Positions 1 to 10,881 of a stretch of DNA of 64,000 bases are shown here, piece after piece. The notes beneath the pieces are model-generated. The model was not told where the DNA came from. It was given only the letters and a program-made list of their open reading frames with translations, and made no database searches. Each line of letters opens with the position of its first letter. Within the stretch, counting starts at the first letter, position 1. This DNA is from Xanthostigma xanthostigma. Its lineage: Eukaryota > Arthropoda > Insecta > Raphidioptera > Raphidiidae. A program made the position numbers and the translations under genes. The stretch covers positions 46,086,753 to 46,150,752 of the forward strand of contig OY754469.1 in NCBI GenBank assembly GCA_963575645.1, in the 5' to 3' direction.

Positions 1-202
1 TCTTGCTTGGTTCAACTTACATTATAAGATAGTTTTTATAATATTTTGTACAAAATTACGGTGTTTTGTGAAAAAAAAACTGTTTTAGTAACATGTAGCG
101 ACATCTGATAAAATTTGCTCAAAGCTATTAATTCAGACGCCGGGCCGCAAACGAAATACATTTTGCACAATTATATCTATCGCATCCAGGTGAAACCGAC
201 TG
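1..202 (+). mobile_element. Helitron family A fragment, 3' part
   Basis: This matches the 3' half of the copies at 7901-8306 and 57097-57516. It shares the internal CGACATCTG unit, the AAAGCTATTA segment and the GACGCCGGGCCGCAAACG block. The final hairpin and CTAG end are eroded here. The 5' half lies beyond the window edge or is lost. No coding capacity is visible. Confidence 0.6.
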
Positions 203-803
203 AAATGTGTTCGAACTATACTGGGTTTAAATTATTTCTGTAAATTACAAAACGTTATTGAAATATTTCGAGTTAAAAACGTAGGAACAAAATATTTATA
301 AAAAGTGTGTCCAAGAAGAAACTGATCTGCAAAGATTTGGTTTGGACTGATAATAAAAATAAAATGAAGGGTTTCCGTCAAGTAAGCGTTTAGTTAGCGC
401 TGACTTATTGGTGGTCTACTGTAACAATAATCTGTCATTTAACCCTCAAACAAAAATGTTATCCAGATACAATACGAACTGTAGATAAAGTAATTAAGGT
501 AGGTATTGTTCGGTGCAAGTACAATAGCTTTTAATATCACCCTTCTGAATTAATCAATTGAACTGGATTTTATAGATATTTGAAAAAATAAAAGCTGCAT
601 TTATTTTCAATAGACCATGAAAGGCTCAATATTTAAAAATAAACACTGATTTAGCAAAGATAAAAAAAAATGAAGAATTGATGTTTATATTTTATTAAAA
701 TTGTATTAAGCCAATAGGCTAAAGCCGTCGTTTAACGATTCGTGTCGATATGAATCATTTTCGCTCAATGTTAATTCTTTTTGTTACTCGTTAAGAATTA
801 TTC
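203..803. other. AT-rich stretch, nothing recognised
   Basis: I see no coding frame of note, no inverted repeat with a target duplication and no RNA gene between the Helitron fragment and the hAT element. Confidence 0.5.
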
Positions 804-811
804 CTTTAAAC

Positions 812-1351
812 CAGTGATTCCCAAAGTGGTCTATATCGACCCCCAGGGGTCGACGACAACTTGCAAGGGGTCCATGTCAGCGGGAAAAAAAAATTGGGGC
901 TTAATGAAATGAAAATGGGTGTCAACGATAGTGAATCTCCTAACAAAAAAAGAAACAAACTGGACATCGTTAACCGAAGAGATTTAAGATTAAATCTAAC
1001 TAAATTGATGTCAAATGTTGAAAATTTATTATTAAAGCATCAGGTTCATCCCTCACACTAAAAGCATTTATTTTTTGCTTAGTTATTTTATGTAACAGAA
1101 AGTAAATTTTAATTTGATTCGTTTAATTTGAATCTAATTAATAAATGTATAAAACTAAACATTTCACACTACATTTCACTACCGTTATAAATTTAAATCA
1201 TTCAAAGTGAGTAGCACTATACCGGTTGTCAAAAATACATTTGGATTTAATAAATTTGCAAAAAAAATCAATATCAGATAAGCAGAGGGTCTACCCAAAA
1301 CCGAAAAACATGGCAAGTGGTCTACGAGACAAAAAAGTTTGGGAACCTCTG
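812..1351 (+). mobile_element. Decayed hAT transposon, 540 bp
   Basis: The termini are inverted: left CAGTGATTCCCAAA, right TTTGGGAACCTCTG. They are flanked by an 8-bp target duplication, ctttaaac at 804-811 and ctttaaaa at 1352-1359, which is diagnostic of hAT. The interior keeps the last part of a transposase frame (948-1061), so this is an internally deleted derivative of an autonomous element rather than a pure MITE. Confidence 0.88.
948..1061 (+). pseudogene. hAT transposase C-terminal remnant
   Basis: About 38 codons end at TAA 1059-1061. The frame reads RNKLDIVNRRDLRLNLTKL and closes with HQVHPSH. From family knowledge this resembles the extreme C-terminus of Buster/ZBED-like hAT transposases, where an R-x-RL-x-DLRL-x-LT pattern is followed by a KHQ-x-HPSH tail, the end of the dimerisation region. 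Everything upstream (BED finger, DDE catalytic core) is missing. It lies inside the hAT termini at 812-1351 in the orientation expected for its gene. It cannot encode an active enzyme. Confidence 0.65.
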
Positions 1352-1525
1352 CTTTAAAAATTGAAATACAATTTCAAATTCAGCAGTTTTCGGATTTTGA
1401 GATTGCATATAGGCTGGTTTTGCCGCTAGATTTGACTACTAATTTTCAAGCGTTGGTTTTCGTGTTTTTAGGGACAAATCGCCAACTATTAATACCGCAA
1501 TACGGCGTAGCCGAAGGCGCCACTA

Positions 1526-2109
1526 TCATATATATTAATACGCTAAGGTTTAAGATGTTTGCCTCCCTTTTTAGAAAAAACCACACAATTTCTCCACATA
1601 AATTATATATCATTTTACAGATAATTGCTTGCTCGACTGACATCGACAACTAAAAAATTTATTATTGCTTTTGTTTTTGTAAATTAATTAAAATACAGCA
1701 ACGCTGAACAACTTCTGCCATCTGACGGCTTTAATGTTGAAACAACATCAACACTTCGATCTGTCATCTGACCTTCATATTGTAAATACTGCATACTGCC
1801 ATCTGACAGCTTTAATTTTGAAACAGCGAGCAACGCTGAACAACGTCACAGCAATGCTGCATGATGCCATCTGACGGCTTAGCTCAACGCTTTTGCTACT
1901 TGCGCCTCTATATGACCATTTTAGTAAAATATTTCTTCGATCCGTCATCTGAGCTTCAAATTGTAATACAACAAAAAGAAGAACGTTATAAGCAGGGTGC
2001 AAAATTAAAAACGAATTGAATACCTGCAATCATATTTAAAAAATAATTTTGTAAAGTGATATTTATTATACTTATTTAGTGCGAATAATTCGCACAGGTC
2101 ACTCTATAG
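1526..2109 (+). mobile_element. Non-autonomous Helitron, family B copy 1
   Basis: It begins with TC (TCATATATATTAATACGC) directly after an A. It ends with the hairpin GTGCGAATAATTCGCAC, eight bases and then CTATAG followed by T; the usual CTAG is altered here by a two-base insertion. About 584 bp, matching 22776-23352 and 55261-55848 along its length. Internal GCCATCTGACGGCTT units are repeated. No Rep/helicase coding is present. Confidence 0.82.
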
Positions 2110-2515
2110 TTGTTGTATAAATCATTTTTTCAACTCAAATCGCGTTCGAAGTCGCGGGTAGCAGCTAGTTTACTATAAAGACCAATCGCAATCTTGAACA
2201 CCTGGTTATTTATCACACTGGCTGTGTGAGGAATAGCTACCATAATGGAAAGGCTAATTCGCTATGTGCAACATCAAAGCGGAGACATCTAGCGTTATTT
2301 ATCGGCGAACCCACTGCTACTAAAATACATTATGTCAAATGGGACAACAAGTAAAACGTGAATTAAAATTAAAGTTAATGATAAAAGTGAAAAGTATGGA
2401 TGCTATATTAAAAACGGGTTTTGAAAAAATAAATCATTCTTTAAATTTTCACCCTCAAACTGTGCCAAAGGGTAAAGCTATCGCTGTGTAATTGATGTTG
2501 TTTCAGCTAGATTTT

Positions 2516-4124
2516 CTAAAGTGGAATAAAAATTCTAGACAGTGTTGTCCTGTGTACGGAAAATATTGCACCTATTCCTGTAAATGTCAAAGCAGTTTTC
2601 ATCTTGAAAAGAAAAATAAATAGTCTAATTTTTAGATATTTGAATTTTTTGTGAAACTGTCAATTTGTTCAGAAAATAATTAAAAGTCTCAAATGATACA
2701 CCAGAAAGATTTCTTAGCTGTTTATCATTTGTAACTGTTCCTTGAAAAGTAATTGAATCATCAACAAATTCATTGTACATCACAATCAGGTTCAACTGCT
2801 GTATCGACATTCGACAAACTATTTTTGAGGCGTACCTCGAGTTGCCAGGCCTTAAAATTCAAAAGCCGGATTCGGCGCTGTATTAGGCCGGACATTTTGC
2901 CCTAAAAGCCGGACATACATTTTTTAAAAGTCAAACACACCTTTTTAAAGCCGAACATCACATTTAAAATAAAAAAAACTCAGTTAGGTTCGTAATAAAG
3001 TTGTTTATTAATTATTTAATATGAATCACAGATTTGTTATAAAATTAACAACATTAACAGTTCTACGCACCTATTATTATCATTTGTATTTATACCTATG
3101 ATATTGATGAAGTGAAAAATGGTCAGTCTTCTGTAATCTATTAATAGGTAAATTAAAAAAAAACAAAACAAATATAACAAAATACTAAAAGTTTTTGTTA
3201 ACCAAATCAAAAACGTATATCCATTCTTTTGGATAAAAACAAAAAGATCTTTATTAAAAAATAGCAATTTCAAACTCTTGAAAAATATCAAAAAGTCTAT
3301 AATTAAAAGCACATAGGCCAAAAGCCTAACAAAAGCCGGACACGACCATAAAAAGCCAGACGCCTGCAACCCTGGGCGTACCACACTTCTGATTTCTAAA
3401 CTGTTTTGTGGTATTTATTTCAATTAATCTCAGTTTGAGTTTGAGCATCACAAGTATTAGAGCCTTTTTGAATAATGTTATTACAAAACAGTATTTTTTT
3501 AACACTAGGTATTACAATAAGCAAAAATATCAGCTTGGCATTCTACATTATTTCTGCTTTTGGTACTCGAATCAACAATCATTAAATTGCCATGTACACT
3601 GTCAGTTATTTTCATACACTGAACATTTATCTTCCGTATTTGCAGCACTTTTTGAATTGAGACTTGAATCTTTATTATTTTTTGAACTTGAACCCACTAA
3701 TGAAATATTTTGTAGCCTACGTTTAATGAAACGTTGATGTCTTGTCAAAACTTGATTCTCATTTAATTTTGGTTTCCTTTGAGGTGAAGAAAATTTGCTG
3801 GATACGTAATTAGGACCCAGTTCTTCTTCTCCCTTTTTGTTCCCAATGAAATGTGCACTGCAAATTAGATCTCTTGTGATGTATGATTCCAAATGGATGT
3901 ACGTATATCCACTAAAAAATAAAAGATACGTCTTATTTTATTAATTTAATAACAAAATTCAAGTTGTATTTTCATAAAAATTATTAAATTTCATTATTCT
4001 TATATTTATTTTATATGAAATATATATTTTCATAGTGTGTTCACATGAATTTTTTTGGAACATTATTGTCAATGTAAAATTAAGGTTATGATACTTACTT
4101 CTGCTTTTTCACGATGGAAATCCA
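2516..4124 (-). pseudogene. Broken THAP-DDE (Harbinger-like) transposase gene
   Basis: Pieces in order on the minus strand. A short exon (4124-4099, frame WISIVKKQ) ends at a GTAAGT donor. A 187-bp intron (4098-3912) follows. An exon (3911-3602) reads through a THAP-like block: ICSAHF (the C-x2-H half of the C2CH finger), then GPNYVSSKF. After a frameshift another frame contains ECQADI (about 3624-3505). Beyond an inserted hAT MITE (2837-3374) come LRNLSGVSFETFNYFLNKL (ORF 2810-2625) and, after a second frameshift, RLFIFLFKMK and FSVHRTTLSRIF (2629-2516). From family knowledge this is the order in THAP proteins with a DDE_Tnp_4 domain: finger, linker, helix-turn-helix, then catalytic domain. 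The first Cys pair and the DDE core are not recognised. Stops, frameshifts and the insertion make it a fossil. A domesticated host gene that later died is possible. Confidence 0.66.
2837..3374. mobile_element. hAT MITE inserted in the THAP-DDE fossil
   Basis: A perfect 8-bp target duplication, ggcgtacc, lies at 2829-2836 and 3375-3382. The terminal repeats are left TCGAGTTGCCAGG and right CCTGCAACCCTG, with a GCCGGACA motif repeated just inside both ends. About 538 bp. The 115-residue minus-strand frame inside it is not a recognised protein. Confidence 0.85.
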
Positions 4125-4698
4125 TTTTTATCTTTGAATTAACTTATGCTTATATTTTGAGAAACAATAAAAGCTAACATCACTATTTTTTAATGTATTA
4201 TTAGTTATTACAATTTAATAATGCAGCATTTACGAACTGTCATTTTTCACCTTAGGTTTATGTCAATGGTACACGAGCAGAAGGTTTGCTATCTTTCGCC
4301 GCTACGTGCGCATTGTCGTTCAACGCCTTCGTTCCAAGCAGCTGCACATAGCGAATAGAAAGTGCACAGTACGCTCGAGTTTTAGTAAGGGTTATAACAA
4401 AGAGATTGGGGGGAAGGGGCTGAGATGGAAGTTGAACTGTGCTGTGCAGTTCTACCGGTAACTAATCCGGCCAAGATGGTTCTCTTGAGACTGACTGATA
4501 TGTACTGTGCAAGCACCACTATATCACCGAGTAATACACATAATATACTGTACAGCGCACACCTTCGAGGTCTGACCAGAGCAAGACATTTTCTCTAAAG
4601 GTAAGAAGCTGACACTTAAATTTAAGACTGTACTTTTACCTTTAGAAAAGCGACGCGCGAAGATTTGCGAAACAATTTCTAATGCTTTTAAGGACAGA
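4125..4698. other. No feature recognised
   Basis: This stretch is somewhat more GC-rich than its surroundings at 4260-4480. Both strands are interrupted by stops and no repeat boundary is visible. Confidence 0.45.
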
Positions 4699-5066
4699 CT
4701 AGTGTGACCTGTGCGAATTATTCGCACTAAATAAGTATAATAATTATCACTTTACAAAATTATTTTTTAAATATGATTGCAAGTATTCAATTCGTTTCTA
4801 ATTTTGCACACTGCTTATAACATTCTTCTTTTTGTTGTATTACAATATGAAGCTCAGATGACAGATCGAAGAAATATTTTACTAAAATTGTCATATAGAC
4901 GCGCAAGTATTTCTAATTTTGCACACTGCTTATAACGTTCTTCTTTTTGTTGTATTACAATATGAAGCTCAGATGACAGATCAAAGAAATATTTTACTAA
5001 AATTGTCATATAGAGGCGCAAGTAGTAAAAGCGTTGAGCTAAGCCGTCAGATGGCATCATGCAGCA
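4699..5066 (-). mobile_element. Helitron family B, truncated copy with internal duplication
   Basis: The 3' end is intact when read on the minus strand: hairpin GTGCGAATAATTCGCAC, then CTAG followed by T. About 110 bp (from TTTCTAATTTTGCACACTG to the GTCATATAGACGCGCAAG region) is duplicated in tandem at about 4798 and 4909. Similarity to the other copies stops near 5066, so the 5' part is missing. Confidence 0.75.
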
Positions 5067-5661
5067 CCATGGCAACGAATAGCAAATGTCATATTGAATA
5101 CTAGCCATTACCCGCGACACCTCACGCGATGTCAGAAATTTTATTTTCTTTATTATACTATATCAAATGTCAACACTTTGAAGTTGGAATAGTCCCGTCG
5201 CCCAATTGGCTGGAATTGGTGTTTCTTACTGTTTTTTTTTTAGTTTACGAACTATACCATAGTGAACAATTGCTATTTTGATATTTAGTTGCTGTTAATT
5301 TACGAGTTTAAAAAAGAAAATAACGTTTTCGCTTTTAACTGTCCTAATGAAATTCGGTGACTGTGATACTGGTTATTGTCAAATTATTCTATTAAATTAT
5401 TGGTAATAACGGTGATTGGCCCAGCAAAGATAAGTTTACACGTTCTTAAGAGCTACATAAAAAATATCTATAAAACGATTTTGCTTTATTTAAAAAAATA
5501 TGAATCACTGCAGAAAATCTGAAGATTTTGTGAAAGTATTTTATTTTATTACCCCGTTGCACGCGATATAAAAGTTCGACGTTTACTGAGAAACTGTCGT
5601 GTCATTTATTGTTACTCGAACTGAAAAATACGACGTGACACAATATTTTGACCAACTAGAT
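5067..5661. other. Mostly unassigned; short repeat motif near 5101
   Basis: An ACTAGCCATTACCCGCG motif at about 5100 resembles GACTAGCCGCTACCCGCG at about 13658, which suggests the shared end of an unidentified repeat. The rest is AT-rich with nothing recognised. Confidence 0.35.
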
Positions 5662-5930
5662 CAGTGGTTCCCAAACTTATTTGGCCTACCGCCCCCTTTT
5701 CAGACAAAATATTACTCGGCGCCCTCTGGAAATTATTTTTTTTAATTACCCTTAATAGAAATTAAACAAGAAGATATATGCATTAATGTTTCTACCTTTT
5801 TCGTAAAAAATAGTAAAGATGTAAATTAGAAAGTTTGAAACTATTGAACTCAGAATTCATCGTCCCCAAATGCACCTGTGGCCATCACAGCCCTCCTGGA
5901 TCGCTGCACCACCCACTTTGGGAATCACTG
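5662..5930. mobile_element. hAT MITE, 269 bp
   Basis: The termini are CAGTGGTTCCCAAACT on the left and CACTTTGGGAATCACTG on the right. A perfect 8-bp target duplication, aactagat, lies at 5654-5661 and 5931-5938. The interior has no coding frame. Its termini resemble those of the element at 812-1351. Confidence 0.9.
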
Positions 5931-6369
5931 AACTAGATAATGCTGTTGAATCGTGAATGAATTACATTTATTCAATATATAAAATATCTACCATCGATCA
6001 AGTTGATTTTCATTATTAATTATGTCTAAGTACTTGGTAAATAGATAATGATTATCTGACTGTATACAAAAGTACCGGTAGATAAACTGGGTGTTCCCTA
6101 ATTTATTGTCATCAATGGGAAAATAAATAGCAAAGCTATTGACGACGGAAGCAAGGTTCTTACGAACACGCCTAACTTCTGGGAATATCGTGTACATTCC
6201 GAATATTAATTGGACATTTCTGTTGTCAAATACACTACTGGAAATAAATATTTTACGGCTTGAGATAATTAATATAGAAAGCTAAAAATAGTAGAAATGA
6301 TCATAAATAAATAATATTCCTTGTACTAAACACGGCTTATTCGTCCACAGAAATGACATTGAAATTAAA

Positions 6370-6545
6370 TCTATATTATAAAGAGGTAAAGTTTGTAAGT
6401 TTCGATGCAAGAAATAATCTCCGAAACTACTCAACCGATTTCAAAAATGTTTTCGCCAATATTTAGAATGCACCTTCACGATAGACACAGGCTATATATT
6501 TATCGTGTTAATATAAAAGCGCTCTTCGTGTAGATCAATTTTGCA
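6370..6545 (+). mobile_element. Probable Helitron 5' end fragment
   Basis: It starts with TCTATATTATAAAGAGG directly after an A. A CTCCGAAACTACTCAACCG block follows, which is close to the same region of Helitron family A (CTCCGAAACCACTGAACCG at about 7940). No 3' hairpin or CTAG end was found, so it is probably truncated by the next element. Confidence 0.45.
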
Positions 6546-6590
6546 ACGGAAGTCGACGAAAAAACGGTTATCGGCCAGTGTGGTGTATAC

Positions 6591-7094
6591 TATTTTTCGT
6601 CATACCTCGGTCGTAAGCACGTTTATTAAATACATTAATTAATTAATTACATAAAAACACAGATAAATTCCAAGCTAGAAGCTTTGAGGTTATACGTAAA
6701 TGAAGATTGACTCTATTCAATAAATAGAGTAACTGTGATCCATTGAAGTTAATGATGAGTAATTTGGATCGAAAATGAAGCAATACTGAGATTTTTTTAA
6801 ACTTGCAAGTTTAAAAAAATCTCAGTATTGATTCATTTTCGATCCTTATGCCACGGAATTCTTTCCAAATTACTCATCGTTATACGTAAAAACAAGAATG
6901 ACAGCTGTTCGCGACATTTAGCTAAAATGTAATTGGATTGCTATGGAAACGACATCAAAACAACAGTTGATTGATTGTTTTTGCTTTACTACCGCACGAA
7001 CTTCCCATATTGTTGCGTGTAATCTCACCAAGGAGTAAATATTAGACTTTCTGCCGAAAGTATGCACTTTCGATCGAGGTATGAAGAAAAAGAT
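6591..7094 (+). mobile_element. MITE family F copy, split by a palindrome
   Basis: Left end TTCGTCATACCTCGGTCG, right end CGATCGAGGTATGAAG. The middle matches 34257-34635 and parts of 36735-37345 and 38320-39010: TTGCTATGGAAACGACATC, and the GACTTTCTGCC and GTATGCACTTTCG segments. A palindrome of about 190 bp (see 6700-6885) interrupts it after TTATACGTAAA, and that short motif is repeated on both sides. Confidence 0.65.
6700..6885. repeat. Perfect palindrome inserted in MITE F
   Basis: The centre, around 6810, reads ACTTGCAAGT and extends into matching arms (TTTTTTTAAACTTG, CTCAGTATTG, TTTTCGATCC) over about 80 bp. Outer arms ATGAGTAATTTGG and CCAAATTACTCAT add to it. Both edges lie at TTATACGTAAA, as expected for an insertion with duplicated target. 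Confidence 0.75.
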
Positions 7095-7711
7095 ATTTGT
7101 GGTTCGCTTTTTTAAGTTGGATCTAGTCGGCAAATAATCTGGATCTTCGCATGAGCGCCAAAAGATTGACCACTAGATTATCCTCAATATAACCATCAAT
7201 ATATAACCAAAGATGGTTGTTTTCCAGTAGACTGGAGCCTCACATTCGAACTGGTTGCAAGGGATCAATAAATTAAAACATAGCGGTAATTCGGCTAATT
7301 TTGTAATTTAAAAAACATGTTGAAAATAGCAATTCCCGTGGACAGGCTGTACGCGCCAATAATATGAACATTATGTATAAATGTATGTGTGTGTTGGCTT
7401 TGGTCCAAAAGCGTGTGTAGAAGCTAATCAAAGGAAAACAGATAATAACAGAACGTAGAACAGTTGGATAATAGAAGAGTGCGAGCGATAATAAAAGGCT
7501 GGTATCGCCGCTGCTCCACTCTAATAGCAGAGGCAGCGGAGGTAGAGCTATGCACACCGTACACTCTGTAAACCGGCAAACATATCGGTGGCTGCACGGA
7601 AAAATCGCTCATGTCTAATTAAAAAAAAAAAAATAGACCAGAGCAGATTACTTTTTGTTCGCGTTCACTGTACGTCTAAGGCCGGCCGTGCACGAACTGC
7701 AAATCTTTATA
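7095..7711. other. Unassigned region
   Basis: Short frames overlap on the minus strand at 7273-7612, in a slightly GC-richer patch, but none has recognisable domains or a clear start context. Confidence 0.35.
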
Positions 7712-7900
7712 CAGTATCGTCTCACTAATCCGGCACTTCAGTAGTCCGGTACGCCCAATAATCCGGCACCCTCCGCTCACGCCTTCCCACTCTCGTTCCG
7801 CGAGAAATCCTTTATTTTATTTACATAATATTATGAATTTTTCTATACAATCCAATAATCCGGCACCTCCTAGTTTTTAATAGTGCCGGATAAGTGTAGA
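7712..7900. mobile_element. pogo/Tigger-like MITE, about 190 bp
   Basis: The left end is TA then CAGTATCGTCTCACTAATCC, continuing GGCAC. The right end is GTGCCGGATAAGTGTAGA. Further AATCCGGCAC units lie just inside. CAGT termini next to TA with an ATCCGGCAC body are typical of pogo-group elements. The right terminus is shortened and abuts the Helitron that begins near 7901. Confidence 0.65.
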
Positions 7901-8306
7901 TATAAAAATCTCGTGTCACAATGTTCGTCCGCACTAATCTCCGAAACCACTGAACCGATTTTAATGAAATTTTGTAAATGTGTCTTGCTTGGTGTAACTT
8001 ACGCTATAGGATAGTTTTTATTAAATATTTTGCACAAAATTACGATGTTTTCTAAAAAAAACTGTTTTAGTAACCTGCAGGGACATCTGAGAGAATTTGG
8101 TCAAAGCTATTAGTTCAGAACTAAACAAAAAAACTGTTTGAATACCAAGTTGCGGCATCTGTTAGAATTCGCTCAAAGCTATTAGTTCAGAAGCAAATCC
8201 GGTAGAATTTGCTCAAAGCTATTAGTTCAGACGCCGGGCCGCAAACGAAATACATTTTGCAGAATTATATCTATCGCACCCGGGTGAACCCGAGACGGAC
8301 CGCTAG
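7901..8306 (+). mobile_element. Non-autonomous Helitron, family A copy 2
   Basis: The 5' region carries TCTCGTGTCACAATG and CGAAACCACTGAACCG. The 3' end has CACCCGGGTGAACCCG, then CGCTAG followed by T. In between, a unit of about 70 bp (ACATCTG...AAAGCTATTAGTTCAGA) is repeated two to three times. It matches 57097-57516. The exact first base is uncertain because the left edge abuts a MITE. Confidence 0.75.
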
Positions 8307-8312
8307 TCTCCA

Positions 8313-8319
8313 TATAAAA
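8313..8319 (+). promoter_or_regulatory. Possible TATA box
   Basis: TATAAAA lies seven bases past the Helitron end and about 160 bases before the ATG at 8481. The sequence that follows is GC-richer than average. Its link to the small ORF downstream is inferred only from position. Confidence 0.3.
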
Positions 8320-8480
8320 TATTCCAGTGATATACACACGACCGCCCAAGCAGTCGCGATCGCACCGAGCAGTTAGCGACACGGCGAAATTTCGTCGTGT
8401 AATTAATCAGAAATATCAAAAAACATTATTTCACCGAAAGTGTGACTTATGTAGTTTTTCTATTTGATCGCAGATATATA

Positions 8481-8726
8481 ATGCATACTGTAGTACAACG
8501 AACGGACGGTTTCATTTCAACGCTTGTCGTTCCTGTATTGACGCCATACGCCACTACTACTGTACACTCTGGCCGGCCGAGCGTCTCATTCCAGAATCAA
8601 AATCCAGCCATCGAAATGACTACTTGCCTAAAAAGAGGTGTATGTAACTACAGAGTCTCCGCATCGTTTTACAGAACTAGTTTAATGTGTAGTTCGAAAA
8701 AGCTGTGTCATTTTACAACCCGATAG
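8481..8726 (+). CDS. Small ORF of unknown function, 81 codons plus stop
   Basis: ATG at 8481 opens a frame to TAG at 8724-8726; the frame also runs upstream without a stop to 8442. The protein begins MHTVVQRTDG, is rich in Ser and Thr, has four Cys and shows no signal peptide, membrane segment or known domain. In its favour: locally higher GC, a TATA box at 8313 and an AATAAA at 8736-8741 just past the stop. A splice-acceptor-like CGCAG sits just before the ATG at 8469-8473, so it could instead be an exon. Against it: no homolog is recognised and it sits between repeats. It may be an uncharacterised small gene, an exon, or part of an unrecognised element. Confidence 0.28.
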   Translation: MHTVVQRTDGFISTLVVPVLTPYATTTVHSGRPSVSFQNQNPAIEMTTCLKRGVCNYRVSASFYRTSLMCSSKKLCHFTTR

Positions 8727-8735
8727 AGATCCTTT

Positions 8736-8741
8736 AATAAA
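8736..8741 (+). promoter_or_regulatory. Candidate polyA signal
   Basis: AATAAA starts ten bases after the stop of the ORF at 8481. In AT-rich DNA this hexamer occurs often by chance. Confidence 0.25.
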
Positions 8742-8932
8742 AGCCTGGACACGACCAGAAAATTCCAGAACAGAGACAAAACTATTTTTCATCCCTCAGC
8801 CTCTCTTTTTTCACAGTTCGATTTGACGAGCAGACCATTCAGAGATTGTTATCACATGTCCATTATAATACGCATCACGAATTTAAAAGGCTCGGAAGTT
8901 AGATGCGAATGCGGGCTTGCGCTTGTACAGTT

Positions 8933-9268
8933 TGTTGAAAAAGTACCAACTCGCAACTCAACAAAACTAAAATAACAATAACAACTTGACAATAGCGTAC
9001 TCGACTGTACTTTAAAGCAGGAAAGCGACAAGTGACACAGGCAACGAGTGATCGCGCCCAATCACCGACGAGCGCACGTTCCGTGCAGGTAGCTACAGTC
9101 TGTTGAAAAACTACAAACAGGCAACTCAACAAAACTAAAATAACAATAACAACTTGACAATAGCGTACTCGACTGTACTTTAAAGCAGGAAAGCGATAAG
9201 TTACACAGGCAACAAGTAATCACGGCCAATCACCGACGAGCGCACGTTCCGTGCAGGTAGCTGGGAGG
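8933..9268. repeat. Tandem duplication, two 168-bp units
   Basis: TGTTGAAAAA opens each unit at 8933 and 9101. The following AACTCAACAAAACTAAAATA, the CTTGACAATAGCGTACTCG block and CGAGCGCACGTTCCGTGC appear in both. The copies differ at only a few bases, so the duplication is fairly recent. The unit is relatively GC-rich and no boundary motif is seen. Confidence 0.85.
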
Positions 9269-10881
9269 TGCTGGAAGTCTTAACGGCTCTATAAAATGTG
9301 CCTTTGAGACGCTGTTTGTGACTAATTTCCGAACCTTTTAGATCCGTGGCGCGTATTATACCGTTTTGTTTTGGTCTCATTTTTATGACCTAAACGCGAA
9401 ATTTTACTAAACATTGGGTCTAGTATTAATTTTTTAATTTTGAATTTTGAAAAAATAGAGAATATAGGACCTCACTCATAGTTTACAGGGAAGCTAAGTC
9501 AACATGCGAAGGAATCATTTGGAATGAATGATTAGTTAATATTTTTTTTTCGATTTTTGAAATTAAAATTGCCAATAAAATAAACATTTGAAATTACGAG
9601 CCATTTTTTTTTAAACAGCCGATATACAAACTGTACATTCACGTAGGTAAAATGAAAAGCTACGTTTCCTATGTGTACCTTCATAAACCATCATTTTACA
9701 ATTCAACAATTCACAATTAACGATTTTATTTCCTTTTTACAAATTAGTGGTGGAAATTGGACACGTACAAACGAATTAGGATTTTTGTTTTTGTTGTTTT
9801 TTTTCAGCTGTGATTTTCAGTTAAATTCCTATTGATAGATGATTAAAGTGACAATAAGTTGATTATATTATTGTTAAATAAACATTAAGTTTAAAACATT
9901 TTAGAGGGCTAAAGCTCAACAATATATGTTACGGTCTATACCCGAATTGCCCAAACCCGAAATCTTACATTTAAACGGGTATTGACTGTTATAAAATGAG
10001 CAAAACTAGTTTTGCGCATTTTCAATTGGTCAAAACTAGTTCTGTCCATTTCTGAACCACAAAAATAAGTTAATTTTCATAAATAAATGTTATTTACTAA
10101 CAATACAAATCAGTAAATTACATTTATTTATAAGAATTAACTTATTTTTGTGGATGTCCATCATTCTTTCCGAAAATAAAAATGAACTCGACGATTTACA
10201 GCAAATATATATTTGATTCTTAAAATTTTAAGCGATTTTATTAAAACAAAAATGCTATGAATTATTTTTTTTACGCTAGAATTAATTCGCGTCTTAAAGG
10301 ATTAATATTGGTTCGATCTTTTCTGCACGTGGCAAGCGTTTTTGGGATACCCCGGGCGTAAAATAAATGAATTTTGTTTGTAAGTATTACTGATAGTATT
10401 TATTTCATAAAATTTTTTAAATTAAAATCAAACATTAAATCTTCTAAAATTTCATATCATAAATCACCAGCGAAATTAAGAAAGCGCGGCATTTTTAACG
10501 CAATCATTGTTATCTACTTATGACCACAATTTGCTGAGCTACTTGAAAATTTGTTATAATCGTAAATTGGAATGAGTTTGTTGGCTTCGTGATGTCGCTG
10601 TGCAGACGCGAGAGAGAAGTATGGGAGAGAGTAGTCGAGAGGGAGAGACTCGTGATATCTAAATTACCTCTCAAAGGAAAGTATTATTTATTACCTTGCG
10701 GCTTATAGTCTTACGTTAAGGCGTATAACCTACGCGCGACGCCGACAGTAAAGAGGATGGTTGGGGAAAACGGAACTTGTGCCACAGAAGAAAACTTTCA
10801 GAAGCGTCACTGGCCAAATATATTTTTAATCAAGTCAATAATTTTGTAGTAAGTAAAGAACAAGCGATCCAAAAATTAGTA
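9269..10881. other. Unassigned AT-rich region with one small hairpin element
   Basis: Apart from the hairpin at 10057-10153, I see no coding frame, TE terminus or RNA gene in this 1.6-kb stretch. Similarity of about 25 bases (TAATCAAGTCAATAAT...) between about 10827 and 11116 flanks the foldback that follows. Confidence 0.45.
10057..10153. repeat. 97-bp hairpin element
   Basis: Arms CCACAAAAATAAGTTAATT and AATTAACTTATTTTTGTGG are exact complements at the ends. Pairing extends inward through ATAAATAAATGT and ACATTTATTTAT with a few mismatches. This could be a tiny MITE; the flanks share TGTCCAT but no clear target duplication. Confidence 0.6.
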
